A stretch of 64,000 nucleotides of DNA from an uncultured Ignavibacteria bacterium (GCA_937873695.1 CALMYL010000008.1:237369-301368); one strand, 5' to 3'; counted from the stretch's first letter, positions 35,195-45,290 are shown. Notes: generated from the sequence alone by a model not told the origin. Made by a program: numbers and translations.

Positions 35195-36172
35195 CTATTT
35201 TACAAGTAACATCTTCTTTGTAGCTGTAAAATTCCCTGTTTCAATTGTATAGAAATAAATTCCGCTTGAGAGTTTTGAAGCATTAAATGATACTTCATAT
35301 GTTCCAGCGTTCATTGTTTCGTTAACAATTGACTCGACTTTTCTGCCTAATGCATCAAAAACATTCATTTTAACCATACCTGATGCAGGAATTGAAAAAC
35401 GAATATTTGTAGATGGATTAAACGGATTTGGATAGTTCTGTTCAAGTGAATATTTATCAGGAACAGTGCTGCTGATAGGATCTATTGCGGTTAATGGTCC
35501 AACTAGCCTTACCAGGTCAACTCCGATGAAATCACTGTTAAGACCTGAAGGTCCGCCGTTTACAACTCTGTAATTAATAGCGAATCTTCCTGTAGCTCCG
35601 GCTGAAGGAAGAACATATCTGCTTTCAACCCAGCCTGCTGTTGATACTTTAAACTTTCCTAATTCAACAAAACTGCCTGAACCGGGAACTGTATCGCCGT
35701 TTGATGCCCAGTATACCCTTATTGAATCAGGGAATGTTGATCCGTCCGGGGCCCTTGAATAAAATGAAATTGTATCGCCGGGTGCACCATTAACACTTGG
35801 TGAAATTAACCAAAGGTCAATTGTGTTTGCGCCGGTTACGTTATTGAAGTTTGCTGCAACATAACCGGTTGCCGGACCTTCAAAAGCATTGAACACAGTT
35901 GAATTGCCCTGGAACCAGTTTGGTGTTGTTCCTGCAGGACCGCTAAGAGGTCCCCTTTTGGGTATCCAGCCTCTTGTGCGCAAACCGGCAGTATCATTTA
36001 ATCCGTTCATATCATCAGAAAATTTTACTTCGTCTGAGTATGATACCGGCGGATTAACCGCATCACTGTTTGATACTTTTGTTTTTGATTCGTAAGGATC
36101 AATTGCTAACATTCCTGTTAAAATTGTTCCGGTTACGATCATAATAAAAAGCGGAAAAATTTTTTTCATCAT
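35195..36172 (-). CDS. Secreted choice-of-anchor J protein with T9SS sorting domain (paralogue A)
   Basis: A protein of about 325 residues. I start at the paired ATG near 36172, which gives a proper signal peptide (MMKKIFPLFIMIVTG...); a longer frame to 36235 adds unconserved residues. One choice-of-anchor J jelly-roll domain (about 55-225) shows GPATGYVAANFNN, DLWLISPSVNG and SDFIGVDLVRL. A T9SS sorting domain with NYPNPFNP ends in KKMLLVK. The jelly-roll domain is about 90 percent identical by eye to that of the next gene. Probably cell-surface or released. Confidence 0.82.
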   Translation of the reverse strand: MMKKIFPLFIMIVTGTILTGMLAIDPYESKTKVSNSDAVNPPVSYSDEVKFSDDMNGLNDTAGLRTRGWIPKRGPLSGPAGTTPNWFQGNSTVFNAFEGPATGYVAANFNNVTGANTIDLWLISPSVNGAPGDTISFYSRAPDGSTFPDSIRVYWASNGDTVPGSGSFVELGKFKVSTAGWVESRYVLPSAGATGRFAINYRVVNGGPSGLNSDFIGVDLVRLVGPLTAIDPISSTVPDKYSLEQNYPNPFNPSTNIRFSIPASGMVKMNVFDALGRKVESIVNETMNAGTYEVSFNASKLSSGIYFYTIETGNFTATKKMLLVK

Positions 36173-36307
36173 TTCGTTTAGTTGAATTAATTTATTAATA
36201 CGAGACAATATGTTCAAAAATTTGCACAATTTCAATATCTATACAGTGTATTTTTTGTAAATTTCAGTAACTGAATTTTACCTTCTTAGATACCCGTTTG
36301 GGGAAAG

Positions 36308-36339
36308 TAAAAAGGCACCCCTTTTTCAAAGGATGCCTT
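36308..36339 (-). terminator. Rho-independent terminator
   Basis: On the minus strand AAGGCATCCTTT and AAGGGGTGCCTT form a stem with GT pairs around GAAA, followed by five T. It ends the kelch-containing secreted gene at 36364. Confidence 0.8.
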
Positions 36340-36363
36340 CATAACTAAACGAAATTTGATGAA

Positions 36364-38271
36364 CTATTTAACCAGAAGCATTTTCTTGGTTTCAGCAAAA
36401 CTGCCTGATTCCAGACGGTAGAAGTAAACACCGCTTGAAAGCGCTGATGCGTCAAAATCAACAAGATAATTTCCTGCCGGTTTAACTTCATTCAGTAGTG
36501 TAGTAACTTCTCTGCCCAGAATATCAAATACTACAAGTTTCACCAAACCTGCTGCAGGCATGGAAAACTTGATATTCGTTACAGGGTTAAATGGATTTGG
36601 ATAGTTCTGTGAAAGACTGAAATTGTTAGGAATTTCACTGTTAATTGGTGTTAATCCTGTGAAGATGTTTGGTCCGCATCCGATTACATCGAAGTTAGAT
36701 GAACCTACTCCGGTATAACCGCCGGGTAAAAATATCTTTGCAGTGTCATTAACAACTCTTCCGGATACAGCAGCGAAAATATTAGACATACCTCCGCCCG
36801 GTTTACCTGAAATAACTTTAAACCATGCGTTACCTGAAATGCTCCACACGTGAACTGAATCATGGTAACCGCCCGGTCCGCCTCTTTCTCCACCTACTGT
36901 GTAGAACGCGTTCCCGATAGCGAATCCGCCCAGACGGCTCAATCCGGTAATTGATGCCGGTACCGGAATATCAGGTCCAGCTGCCCACGTAATTGTGGAA
37001 GCATTTGAGCCGATAGTACCGATCTGGAATGATTTAGTGAACGGGAAACCGCCGGCTATATATATCTTGTTGCCTGAAAGTCCGGCAGCATGAGATCTTC
37101 TTCCGGTTGCAAACGGAGTTGAAGTTCCCCAGGTATTTGAACCTATTCTGTAGAAATTAACAGTCGTTGTACCGGAAGCCCAGGGACCGCCTGTTACGAA
37201 CAGAACACTATCACCCCAGTTAACTGTAGCGTGACCTGAAACTGCCAGCGGCATTGGAGCTTTGAGCGTCCATACACCTGCACTGTATTCATATATATCA
37301 GTTGAACCTACTGTTACACTGCTTCCGCCGCCAATGTAATATAGTTTACCGTTAGCTGCAGTTAACGTACCGCCTGCCTTAACTACCGGAAGCGGAACGC
37401 CTGCTGTCCATGTGCCTCCTAATGTGTATCTCATTATAGTGTTAGCTGCTGCACCAGTAGAGCTTGGTACCTGTGCGTATAATGTATCACCAAGCCATGC
37501 TGAACACTGGTAGAATGTTGCAGCAGGAAGTGACGGATAAGTGTTTGCAGGGCACCAGCTTGAACTGTAATAGTTCGGGGCAGAGGAGCCGGCAGGTCCA
37601 AGTAACCTTATCAAATCAACACCAATGAAATCACTGTTAAGACCTGAAGGTCCGCCGTTTGCAACTCTGTAATTAATAGCAAATCTTCCTGCAGCTCCGC
37701 CTGAAGGAAGAGTAAATCTTCTTTCCTGCCAGCCTGCCGTTGATACTTTAAATTTTCCTAATTCAACAAAGCTTCCTGAACCGGGAACTGTATCGCCGTT
37801 TGATGCCCAGTATACCCTTATTGAATCAGGGAATGTTGAACCATCGGGAGATCTTGAATAAAATGAAATTGTATCACCTGGTGCGCCATTAACACTTGGT
37901 GAAATTAACCAAAGGTCAATTGTGTTCGCGCCAGTTACATTATTAAAGTTTGCTGCAACATAACCGGTTGCCGGACCTTCAAATGCATTAAAAACTGTTG
38001 AATTGCCCTGGAACCAGTTCGGGGATGTACCTGCCGGGCCGCTAAGAGGTCCTCTTTTAGGCTTCCATCCGCGGGTACGCAATGCAATTGTATCGTTCGC
38101 TCCGTTCATATCGTCAACAAACTTTACGATATTGTTTGAAGGAGGATTTACGACATTAATATCGTTACTGTTGGTATTGTTTGTTCTTGCCCCGAAAGGA
38201 TCAGAATAAATCAACCCAAAGAACAACACCGCAACTGAAAAGAGACCCAGAAATGGGAATAGTTTCTTCAT
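36364..38271 (-). CDS. Secreted choice-of-anchor J plus kelch-repeat protein with T9SS sorting domain (paralogue B)
   Basis: A 635-residue exported protein. In order: signal peptide (1-20); a choice-of-anchor J domain (about 50-225) nearly identical to paralogue A; and a kelch-type beta-propeller (about 230-540) with repeats such as LYYIGGGSSVT, KIYIAGGFPF and AFYTVGGERG. A T9SS sorting domain (about 555-635) ends KKMLLVK. A Shine-Dalgarno AAGGAAG precedes the ATG. Compared with paralogue A the propeller is the added module, so the pair looks like a tandem duplication followed by domain gain or loss. Confidence 0.85.
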   Translation of the reverse strand: MKKLFPFLGLFSVAVLFFGLIYSDPFGARTNNTNSNDINVVNPPSNNIVKFVDDMNGANDTIALRTRGWKPKRGPLSGPAGTSPNWFQGNSTVFNAFEGPATGYVAANFNNVTGANTIDLWLISPSVNGAPGDTISFYSRSPDGSTFPDSIRVYWASNGDTVPGSGSFVELGKFKVSTAGWQERRFTLPSGGAAGRFAINYRVANGGPSGLNSDFIGVDLIRLLGPAGSSAPNYYSSSWCPANTYPSLPAATFYQCSAWLGDTLYAQVPSSTGAAANTIMRYTLGGTWTAGVPLPVVKAGGTLTAANGKLYYIGGGSSVTVGSTDIYEYSAGVWTLKAPMPLAVSGHATVNWGDSVLFVTGGPWASGTTTVNFYRIGSNTWGTSTPFATGRRSHAAGLSGNKIYIAGGFPFTKSFQIGTIGSNASTITWAAGPDIPVPASITGLSRLGGFAIGNAFYTVGGERGGPGGYHDSVHVWSISGNAWFKVISGKPGGGMSNIFAAVSGRVVNDTAKIFLPGGYTGVGSSNFDVIGCGPNIFTGLTPINSEIPNNFSLSQNYPNPFNPVTNIKFSMPAAGLVKLVVFDILGREVTTLLNEVKPAGNYLVDFDASALSSGVYFYRLESGSFAETKKMLLVK

Positions 38272-38475
38272 CGTTGAACTTCCTTTTCATTTAGTTTAAG
38301 AAAATACGTTAATTGATATCCTCAATATGGAGTATTTTTTGCGAATTGTCAATATAATCTTATAGTATATTTAAGTAATTCTATGTCTTACATAGTGTGT
38401 ATGTATTGTAGGAAATACCCTTTCCGCTTGTAGTATTTGAAATTGATTGCCCTTTTATAATATCTAAAAAAACCC

Positions 38476-38483
38476 TATATTTG
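38476..38483 (+). promoter_or_regulatory. TAnnTTTG promoter element of the E1 dehydrogenase
   Basis: TATATTTG, 79 nt before the ATG. Unlike other genes with this element, the leader is long and carries a Shine-Dalgarno (AGAGGGG at 38546). The rest of the 291-nt gap shows only a small CTATGT/ACATAG hairpin at 38381-38395. Confidence 0.4.
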
Positions 38484-38562
38484 AAATCTTTGTGATTTTC
38501 AACACTTCCTGTTAAAAATAATAAATATTTAAATATATAAGAAATAGAGGGGTATTATTCCT

Positions 38563-40695
38563 ATGGCAGAAAAAATTGCTGCAGAAAAGAAATCAAAAGG
38601 CACTAATGGCGCAGTGAAGGAGACCAATGTTCCAAAATCATCAAACGGTTCAAAAGAGAGCCTGGAGTATGATTTTCATAAAGAGACCGTAAAGAATCAT
38701 GGGCTTACCAGTGAGGAGATGATCCATGCTTACAAGGCTATGCTTCTTACCAGGTTTACAGATGACAGAATTGATATGCTTATTAAACAGGGTAAAGCAA
38801 CCTTTCTTATCTCAGGTTCAGGCCATGAAGCAATTCAGGTAGCTTGTGCTATGGCAATGGAAGGCGGAAAGGACTGGTTTTTTACTTACTACAGAGATAA
38901 CGCAATAGGAACTGCTCTTGGTATTACTCCTATAGAAATTTTCAGACACATTATGGGTAAGGCTACCGATTCTTTTACCGGAGGCAGGCAGATGCCTATG
39001 CATTTGGGTTCAAAAGAACTCAGAATGCCTACTGCTTCTTCGCCAACAGGCTCCCAGTATCTTCAGGCGGTTGGCGCAGCCTTAAGCTGTGTTTACCGCG
39101 GAACTGATGAAGTATCATATGTTGGCGGCGGCGAAGGTTCAACCAGTGAAGGCGAGTTCTTTGAGGCTATAAACTGGGCTGCCAGAGAAAAACTCCCAAC
39201 AATATTCTGCATTCAAAATAACAGGTTCGCTATTTCTGTTCCAATTGAACAGCAGACAGCCGGTGGTTCGGTCTATAAAGTTGTACAGGGATTTGAAGGT
39301 ATTCATAAATTCCACATTGACGGAACAGATTTCCTTGAAAGTTATGCTACAGCTAAAGAAGCTGTCCGCCTCGCAAGAAACGGCGAAGGACCATCATTTA
39401 TTTATGCTGATGTTGTAAGGCTCCGTTCACACTCAGCTTCTGATTCACAGGATAAGTACCGTTCAAAAGAAGCAATCGAAAAAGATACGTTAAAAGATCC
39501 TATTGCAAAACTTGAAAAAGAACTTGTTGCAAGAGGCATAATGACAGAGGAACAGATTGCTGCTACCAGAAAAGAATTGAATGACCTGGTGATCAAGTCT
39601 GCTGAAGAGGCCTATGCTGAACCGCTTCCAGATCCGGCGACCGTTGAGGATAATCTCTTCTGCCCTGATGATGAGCAGACAAAAATAGATTACGAAGCAA
39701 ATGTTCCTGATGGCGAACCTATCGTTATGGTTGATGCTATTAATCATGCATTGACGGAGGAAATGGAAAAGAACCCGAATATGCTTGTATACGGCGAAGA
39801 CGTTCAGGATGGTAAAGGCGGTGTATTCACAGCAACAAAAGGACTTTCAACCAAATTCGGCGTCAAGCGCTGCTTTAATTCGCCGCTTGCAGAGGCTTCC
39901 ATCCTTGGGACAGCAGTGGGGGCTGCGTTAAGCGGCCTGAAACCTGTTGTTGAAATTCAGTTTGCCGACTACATTTTCCCTGCAATGATGCAGATAAGAG
40001 ATGAGCTTGTCATGTACCGTTATCGTTCAAACGGAGCTTTTGAGTGTCCGGTAACCATTAGAGTCGCAACCGGCGGTTACATTGGCGGCGGACATTATCA
40101 TTCACAGAACATTGAAGCGATTTTCGCTAAATGTCCGGGATTGTACATCGCTTATCCTTCAAACGCAGCTGATGCAAAAGGTCTGCTTAAAACAGCCTGC
40201 CAGCTTAAAGACCCGGTAATGTTTCTTGAACATAAATTCCTGTACAGGCAGGGTTACGCTAAATCACCTGAACCTAATGCAGATTACTATCTACCGTTTG
40301 GCAAGGCTGCTGTAAAGAAAGAAGGTAACGATCTTACAATTGTTGCTTACGGCGCTATGGTAGAAAAAGCCTTAAAAACTTCGAGGGAGATGGAGAAAAA
40401 AGGATATAGCGTAGAAGTGATTGATATCAGAACAATTGTTCCGCTGGATATTGAAACAATCCTGACTTCTGTTAAGAAAACAGGAAAAGTAATTGTATTC
40501 TATGAAGATACCAAATTCATGGGCTTTGGCGCAGAAATTGCTTCACAGATTGCTGAACACGCATTCGAATATCTGGACGCTCCGGTAAAAAGGGTCGCAG
40601 GATTGCATGTTCATATTCCGTTCAGTCTTGAAAGCTATGCATTACCCCAGGATAGCTGGATACTTAAAGCTGCCGAAGATATGCTTGCTTATTAA
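38563..40695 (+). CDS. Fused E1 alpha-beta subunit of a 2-oxoacid dehydrogenase
   Basis: A 710-residue fusion of E1 alpha (about 40-375) and E1 beta (about 385-710) of the pyruvate/branched-chain 2-oxoacid dehydrogenase family. It decarboxylates a 2-oxoacid with thiamine diphosphate and passes the acyl group to lipoyl E2. The ThDP motif is GEGSTSEGEFFEAINWA ... NN, with RLRSHSASD near the phosphorylation-loop position. The beta half begins IVMVDAINHALTEEMEKNP and has AEASILGTAVGAALSGLKPV. The N-terminal 35 residues are Lys/Ser-rich and low-complexity. E2 and E3 are not nearby. Branched-chain or pyruvate specificity cannot be fixed by eye. Confidence 0.9.
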   Translation: MAEKIAAEKKSKGTNGAVKETNVPKSSNGSKESLEYDFHKETVKNHGLTSEEMIHAYKAMLLTRFTDDRIDMLIKQGKATFLISGSGHEAIQVACAMAMEGGKDWFFTYYRDNAIGTALGITPIEIFRHIMGKATDSFTGGRQMPMHLGSKELRMPTASSPTGSQYLQAVGAALSCVYRGTDEVSYVGGGEGSTSEGEFFEAINWAAREKLPTIFCIQNNRFAISVPIEQQTAGGSVYKVVQGFEGIHKFHIDGTDFLESYATAKEAVRLARNGEGPSFIYADVVRLRSHSASDSQDKYRSKEAIEKDTLKDPIAKLEKELVARGIMTEEQIAATRKELNDLVIKSAEEAYAEPLPDPATVEDNLFCPDDEQTKIDYEANVPDGEPIVMVDAINHALTEEMEKNPNMLVYGEDVQDGKGGVFTATKGLSTKFGVKRCFNSPLAEASILGTAVGAALSGLKPVVEIQFADYIFPAMMQIRDELVMYRYRSNGAFECPVTIRVATGGYIGGGHYHSQNIEAIFAKCPGLYIAYPSNAADAKGLLKTACQLKDPVMFLEHKFLYRQGYAKSPEPNADYYLPFGKAAVKKEGNDLTIVAYGAMVEKALKTSREMEKKGYSVEVIDIRTIVPLDIETILTSVKKTGKVIVFYEDTKFMGFGAEIASQIAEHAFEYLDAPVKRVAGLHVHIPFSLESYALPQDSWILKAAEDMLAY

Positions 40696-40736
40696 AAAAG
40701 TGAAATAAATAAATATTGAAATAGCGATTTGAAATA

Positions 40737-40769
40737 AAAGCGGGGAGAGTGAATTCTTTCCGCTTTTTT
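40737..40769 (+). terminator. Rho-independent terminator
   Basis: AAAAGCGG/CCGCTTTTTT with an inner GGAGAG...TTCTTTCC extension. It ends the E1 dehydrogenase transcript. Confidence 0.8.
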
Positions 40770-40799
40770 ATTAAAAAGAAATGCAGAGTTATCTCAAAT

Positions 40800-40807
40800 T
40801 AAATTTG
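40800..40807 (+). promoter_or_regulatory. TAnnTTTG promoter element of the phosphohexomutase
   Basis: TAAATTTG, 34 nt before the ATG at 40842, downstream of a terminator. Confidence 0.4.
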
Positions 40808-40841
40808 TGAAATTCGTGTAATTCGTTGTCAATAGAAAAAT

Positions 40842-42200
40842 ATGAAAGAACCAATAATATCAATTTCGGGGATAAGGGGAATTTTCGGGGAATCATTAAC
40901 TCCGGCTAATATTGTTAAGTATACGGCTGCATTTGCGAAATACTGCCGCAAAAAAAAGATCGTTATCGGCAGGGATGGCAGAATGGGCGGCGAACTTGTT
41001 GAAAAACTGGTTGAAACAACTCTGTTGTTTTGCGGCTGCGAAGTTGTGAATATAGGCATAGCTCCTACTCCGACAATTTCTCTGGCTGTGGAAACACTCA
41101 AAGCTTCAGGTGGTATCGCCATAACAGCTTCGCATAATCCGCAGGAGTGGAATGGTATGAAGTTCATTAACAGCAAAGGGATATTCCTCGATTCAGAAGA
41201 AAATGCTGAACTCTGGAAAATGTTTGATGATAAGTCCAATCCATATGTTACGGCCGATAAAATTAAGCAAATTGAATATTATCCGGGCTTTCTTGATTAT
41301 CATATTTCAAGAGTACTCAATATCAGTTCGCTCAATGCAGCAATCGTCAGGAAAAGGAAATTCAAAGTTGTTGTTGATTGTGTCAATGCTTCGGGTTCAA
41401 AAATTATTCCTGCGCTGCTGGAAAAACTTGGTTGTAAAGTAATAAAGCTTGATTGTGACCAAAGCGGGATATTTACCCGCAAACCGGAACCGCTGCCTGA
41501 AAATCTGAAACGCACTTGCCGTGAAGTGAAGAAGAACAAGGCAGATATCGGAATTGTAATAGACCCGGATGCTGACAGGCTTGTGGTTATCACCGAAAAA
41601 GGAGAGCCCTTTGGTGAAGAAAATACAATTACAACAGTTGTTAAGCATGTACTTTCAAAAACAGCGAAGTCAAAAAGGATCGCGGCAATCAATCTCTCTA
41701 CTTCACGCTCAGTCGATGATGTTGTAAGCATGCTTGGCGGTAAAATCTGCAAATCTGCAGTTGGCGAAATAAATGTCATCAAAAAAATGAAGGCTGTAAA
41801 AGCTGTAGTTGGCGGCGAAGGCAGCGGGGGAGTAATATTGCCGGAAGTACATTACGGCAGGGATTCACTTGTTGGCACGGCCCTTATCCTCAGCGAAATT
41901 GCTGAATCCGGACTCAAAGTTTCCGAATATAAAAAAGCTTTGCCGGAATATCATATAAAGAAAACAAAGTTTTCAACCGAGAAGGTGAACCCGGATATTA
42001 TTCTTAAAAATACAAAGAAATATTTCAGAGAATATCCGCAGAATTTAGAAGACGGACTGAGGATTGATTTTGAAAGAGGATGGGTGAACTTAAGAAAATC
42101 TAACACTGAACCAATTATGAGGATAATTGCCGAAGCCAAAACGGTAAAAGAAGCTGCTGAGATAATTGACGTTGTTTCTAATAATATGAAAAACAAATAA
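40842..42200 (+). CDS. glmM: Phosphoglucosamine mutase / phosphohexomutase
   Basis: A 452-residue alpha-D-phosphohexomutase. The active-site serine is S97 in TASHNPQEW, the metal loop is DPDADRL (about residue 243), the sugar loop GGEGSGG lies near 325, and the phosphate-binding KSNTEPIMR is near the C-terminus. Such enzymes interconvert hexose 1- and 6-phosphates; glucosamine for peptidoglycan or mannose are the likely substrates. The sequence resembles the GlmM/archaeal-type PMM group. It stands alone between a terminator and the ClC gene. Confidence 0.85.
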   Translation: MKEPIISISGIRGIFGESLTPANIVKYTAAFAKYCRKKKIVIGRDGRMGGELVEKLVETTLLFCGCEVVNIGIAPTPTISLAVETLKASGGIAITASHNPQEWNGMKFINSKGIFLDSEENAELWKMFDDKSNPYVTADKIKQIEYYPGFLDYHISRVLNISSLNAAIVRKRKFKVVVDCVNASGSKIIPALLEKLGCKVIKLDCDQSGIFTRKPEPLPENLKRTCREVKKNKADIGIVIDPDADRLVVITEKGEPFGEENTITTVVKHVLSKTAKSKRIAAINLSTSRSVDDVVSMLGGKICKSAVGEINVIKKMKAVKAVVGGEGSGGVILPEVHYGRDSLVGTALILSEIAESGLKVSEYKKALPEYHIKKTKFSTEKVNPDIILKNTKKYFREYPQNLEDGLRIDFERGWVNLRKSNTEPIMRIIAEAKTVKEAAEIIDVVSNNMKNK

Positions 42201-42308
42201 ATATTAAAATATTTTTTCACATTTATCAGCTATTACTTGAAATTAAGTGAAATAATTTTATATTATTAATGACAATTGTTTTTAGCCTTATAAACAAATG
42301 ATGATTTA

Positions 42309-43700
42309 ATGAAAAAAATTATTGCTGAACAAACCCTGATATTTATAAGTGTATTGAAATGGGTTTTTATTTCAACTGTGATAGGAGCACTTGTTGGGCT
42401 TAGTGTGACATTATTTCTTAAATTGCTTAATTACTCAATTGAAACCGGTTCAAGTTTTCCATATCCTTTGTTGCTTATTCCTCCTGCTTTTTTCCTGAGT
42501 TCACTATTAACAAAATATCTTGCTCCTGAAGCAGAAGGCCACGGTACTGAAAAAGTAATAGAAGCTATTCACAAGAAGTCAGGTAAGATCAACGCAATTG
42601 TTATTCCGGTAAAAGCAGCGGCTACCTTACTAACTCTTTCTGCAGGAGGTTCTGCGGGAAAAGAAGGACCTTGTGCGCAGATAGGCGCGGGAGTTGCTTC
42701 GACCTTATCAGATATTTTTAATCTTGCACCTAAAGACAGAAAGAAAATTGTAATATGCGGTATCAGTGCAGGTTTCGCATCTGTTTTCGGGACGCCAATT
42801 GCCGGCGCTATTTTTGGTGTTGAAGTACTCGCTATTGGAAGTTTGCTTTATGATGTACTGTTACCTTCCTTTATTGCTGGAATTACCGCCTATGAAGTTT
42901 CCTCAAACCTTGGAATTAATTATTTCCATAATCCTATTATCTTATCTCCAACAATAAACGAAGCTTTTTTCCTTAAGATTCTGCTAGGCGGTGTCTTTTT
43001 CGGGATCTGTTCGGTTATTTTTATTGAAAGTCTCAACTTGACGGAAAAAATTTCCTCTAAAATTAAGATATGGAAACCGCTTAAGGCTTTGATCGGAGGC
43101 ATAGTTTTATCAGGTTTAGCTATGATCTTTTCAACCAAATTCCTGGGTCTCGGTCTTGATTCCATAGAAGATAGTCTTAAAGGCGGTCAAATGATCTGGT
43201 ATGCTTTCCTGATAAAGATCCTGTTTACAAGTATTACACTTAGTTTTGGGGGAAGCGGCGGAATAATAACGCCCATTTTCTTTGTAGGAACTGCAGCCGG
43301 GTCTTTATACGCTGCTCTTACAGGTTTAGATCCATCAACAGTATCGAGCATCGGTTTTGCTGCATTGCTTGCCGGTTGCGCAAATACTCCGATATCAGCA
43401 AGCATAATGTCAGTAGAGTTGTTTGGTCCCTCTCTGGCTCCTTATGCCACAGTTGCCTGCGTAATTTCATTCCTGATAACAGGTCATAGAAGCGTTTACC
43501 CGTCACAGATCTTATCTTTCAGAAAAACAGGCTCTATGAATATCGAATTGGGCAAAGAAATAGAGAATACTGAATTTAATCCCAGCCATCCGGGATTCAG
43601 ACTTTTCAGGCTAAAAATGGCTATTATCAGTAAGACTCTTTTTTCAAAAATGGGATTCTATTCGGTTAAGAAGAAGAAAAAAGGTAAAAATACCGTTTGA
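42309..43700 (+). CDS. ClC-family chloride channel/transporter
   Basis: A 463-residue membrane protein with about ten hydrophobic helices. The family motif GSAGKEGPCAQIG (near residue 115) carries the gating glutamate in a GKEGP version, and GGSGGIITP is the GxFxP-like inner filter region. The basic C-terminus (KKKKKGK) follows a short cytosolic stretch; there are no CBS domains. It probably moves chloride, possibly against protons. The HGTEKVIEA N-terminal segment is typical of short bacterial ClCs. It lies 75 nt upstream of the ABC ATPase with no terminator, so read-through is possible. Confidence 0.9.
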   Translation: MKKIIAEQTLIFISVLKWVFISTVIGALVGLSVTLFLKLLNYSIETGSSFPYPLLLIPPAFFLSSLLTKYLAPEAEGHGTEKVIEAIHKKSGKINAIVIPVKAAATLLTLSAGGSAGKEGPCAQIGAGVASTLSDIFNLAPKDRKKIVICGISAGFASVFGTPIAGAIFGVEVLAIGSLLYDVLLPSFIAGITAYEVSSNLGINYFHNPIILSPTINEAFFLKILLGGVFFGICSVIFIESLNLTEKISSKIKIWKPLKALIGGIVLSGLAMIFSTKFLGLGLDSIEDSLKGGQMIWYAFLIKILFTSITLSFGGSGGIITPIFFVGTAAGSLYAALTGLDPSTVSSIGFAALLAGCANTPISASIMSVELFGPSLAPYATVACVISFLITGHRSVYPSQILSFRKTGSMNIELGKEIENTEFNPSHPGFRLFRLKMAIISKTLFSKMGFYSVKKKKKGKNTV

Positions 43701-43775
43701 TAATTACTTCTAAATCCCTTTATTTTTAAAGATATTTTTTGCTAATTTGCTGATTATATTAAACAAATCTATATT

Positions 43776-44828
43776 ATGGCTAAGTTACTCGAAGTAAAGA
43801 ACCTCAAAACATATTTCTACACCGATGATGGCATTGCTAAAGCTGTTGATGATGTTTCCTATGATCTGGACAGGGGTGAAACGCTTGGATTGGTAGGAGA
43901 GTCAGGATGCGGAAAGAGTGTTTCAGCGCTTTCTATTATGCGGCTTATTCCGGATCCACCCGGTAAGATTGTTGGAGGTGAAATACTTTTTAAGGGGCAG
44001 GACTTAACCAAGTTTGATGATAAACAAATGCAGGAAATACGCGGCAACGATGTTGCCATGATATTCCAGGAACCAATGACTTCTTTGAACCCGGTGTTTA
44101 CATGCGGAGACCAGATCGATGAAGCTGTTATGCTTCATCAGAAAGTATCAAAAGAAGAAGCTAAAAAACGCTCAATTGAAATGCTCAGGCTGGTTGGAAT
44201 CCCCGCTCCGGAACAGAGATACCTTGATTATCCGCACCAGCTTTCAGGCGGTCTCAGGCAAAGGGTAATGATAGCTATGGCTCTTTCCTGCAATCCTGAA
44301 ATACTGATTGCCGATGAGCCCACTACTGCGCTTGATGTAACAGTACAGGCGCAAATACTTGAACTTATTAAGAAATTGCAGGATGAACTGGGCATGGGTG
44401 TTATTATGATAACTCATGACCTGGGCGTAATTGCAGAAGTTACAAAACGTGTTGCTGTAATGTACGCTTCTAAAGTTGCAGAGTATTCTGTTTCAGAAGA
44501 GATCTTTTACAATCCAAAACATCCGTATACACTGGGTCTTTTAAATTCAATTCCAAAACTCAATAAAGGACATGGCAGGCTTGCAACTATTGAGGGCAAT
44601 GTTCCTGCTGCAACTAATTATCCTGCAGGCTGTCACTTCTGCACAAGATGCAAGTATGTTGATAGTAAGCTTTACACGGCGGATAGCAAATGCTGGAATA
44701 TTGAGCCAGTTCTTGAGCAGGTTGGCGGTACCAGCCATATGCACACAGTTGCCTGCCACTACTGGAAAGAAATAGAATCCCGCCGCATTAAAGAAGGCGA
44801 CATGACACCCGCTGAAATGGCAAAATAA
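43776..44828 (+). CDS. Oligopeptide/dipeptide ABC transporter ATP-binding protein
   Basis: A 350-residue ATPase of the OppD/DppD type. It has Walker A GESGCGKS (near residue 40), Q-loop [10 protein letters not shown], signature [12 protein letters not shown], Walker [13 protein letters not shown] and the H-loop THD. The C-terminal oligopeptide-transporter extension contains the [11 protein letters not shown] cysteine cluster, which in relatives can hold an iron-sulfur cluster. The permeases, binding protein and OppF partner are not in the window, so it is an orphan here. A strong terminator follows immediately. Confidence 0.9.
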   Translation: MAKLLEVKNLKTYFYTDDGIAKAVDDVSYDLDRGETLGLVGESGCGKSVSALSIMRLIPDPPGKIVGGEILFKGQDLTKFDDKQMQEIRGNDVAMIFQEPMTSLNPVFTCGDQIDEAVMLHQKVSKEEAKKRSIEMLRLVGIPAPEQRYLDYPHQLSGGLRQRVMIAMALSCNPEILIADEPTTALDVTVQAQILELIKKLQDELGMGVIMITHDLGVIAEVTKRVAVMYASKVAEYSVSEEIFYNPKHPYTLGLLNSIPKLNKGHGRLATIEGNVPAATNYPAGCHFCTRCKYVDSKLYTADSKCWNIEPVLEQVGGTSHMHTVACHYWKEIESRRIKEGDMTPAEMAK

Positions 44829-44835
44829 ATTTTTT

Positions 44836-44861
44836 AGCCCCGATTATTTCGGGGCTTTTTC
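44836..44861 (+). terminator. Rho-independent terminator
   Basis: AGCCCCGA/TCGGGGCT perfect 8-bp stem with a 5-nt loop and a T-run, 8 nt after the ABC ATPase stop. Confidence 0.92.
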
Positions 44862-44876
44862 TTAAATAATATAGAT

Positions 44877-45164
44877 ATGTTAAACATACCAAAACCCGGA
44901 AAAACGAAACAGGAACTGCTGGATAAAATTGGAGGTTTAAAAGCAGAGCTTGGCAAGCAGGTTGCAGATAATGAAGTCAGTATTGAAAAGATCACTGATG
45001 GTTATAATGTCAAAGCTGAAAAGAAAGTATTATTCATGACTTTTTACGTTGATGCGAATATAATCGCCAAAGACGGAAGTTATGAAATTACATGGGAATC
45101 AAACGCTCCCGATAGCAAAGTAAACGAAGCATTGGAAAAAGTAAAAGAAGTACTTGGAAAGTAA
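44877..45164 (+). CDS. Small soluble protein, possibly polyhydroxyalkanoic acid system-like
   Basis: A 95-residue protein without signal peptide or membrane segment. It has an N-terminal amphipathic helix (about 8-30), three to four predicted beta strands (VSIEKITDGYNVKAEKKVLFMTFYV) and a C-terminal helix ending EKVKEVLGK. The layout, charged helix plus beta sheet plus short C-terminal helix, resembles the small PHA-granule-region protein family, but this is a shape-level match only. It sits between a terminator and korA, and the 163-nt gap downstream argues for separate expression. Confidence 0.6.
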   Translation: MLNIPKPGKTKQELLDKIGGLKAELGKQVADNEVSIEKITDGYNVKAEKKVLFMTFYVDANIIAKDGSYEITWESNAPDSKVNEALEKVKEVLGK

Positions 45165-45282
45165 TTGAGCTTCCTGAATTGGAAGTGCCATGAATAATTA
45201 TCCTAAAGTCATAAAAAATTATGATTTTTATCCCTTTCTCTAAAACCAAAGATAAATCATTCTTTATATGATATATACTCTG

Positions 45283-45290
45283 TAATTTTG
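45283..45290 (+). promoter_or_regulatory. TAnnTTTG promoter element of korA
   Basis: TAATTTTG, 37 nt before the korA ATG. The leader also holds a GAGG Shine-Dalgarno about 10 nt before the start. Confidence 0.45.

Noticed and set aside
38381-38395. CTATGT/ACATAG hairpin upstream of the E1 dehydrogenase gene
   Set aside because: A 6-bp AT-rich stem with a 3-nt loop and no T-run or repeat elsewhere; expected by chance in AT-rich DNA.
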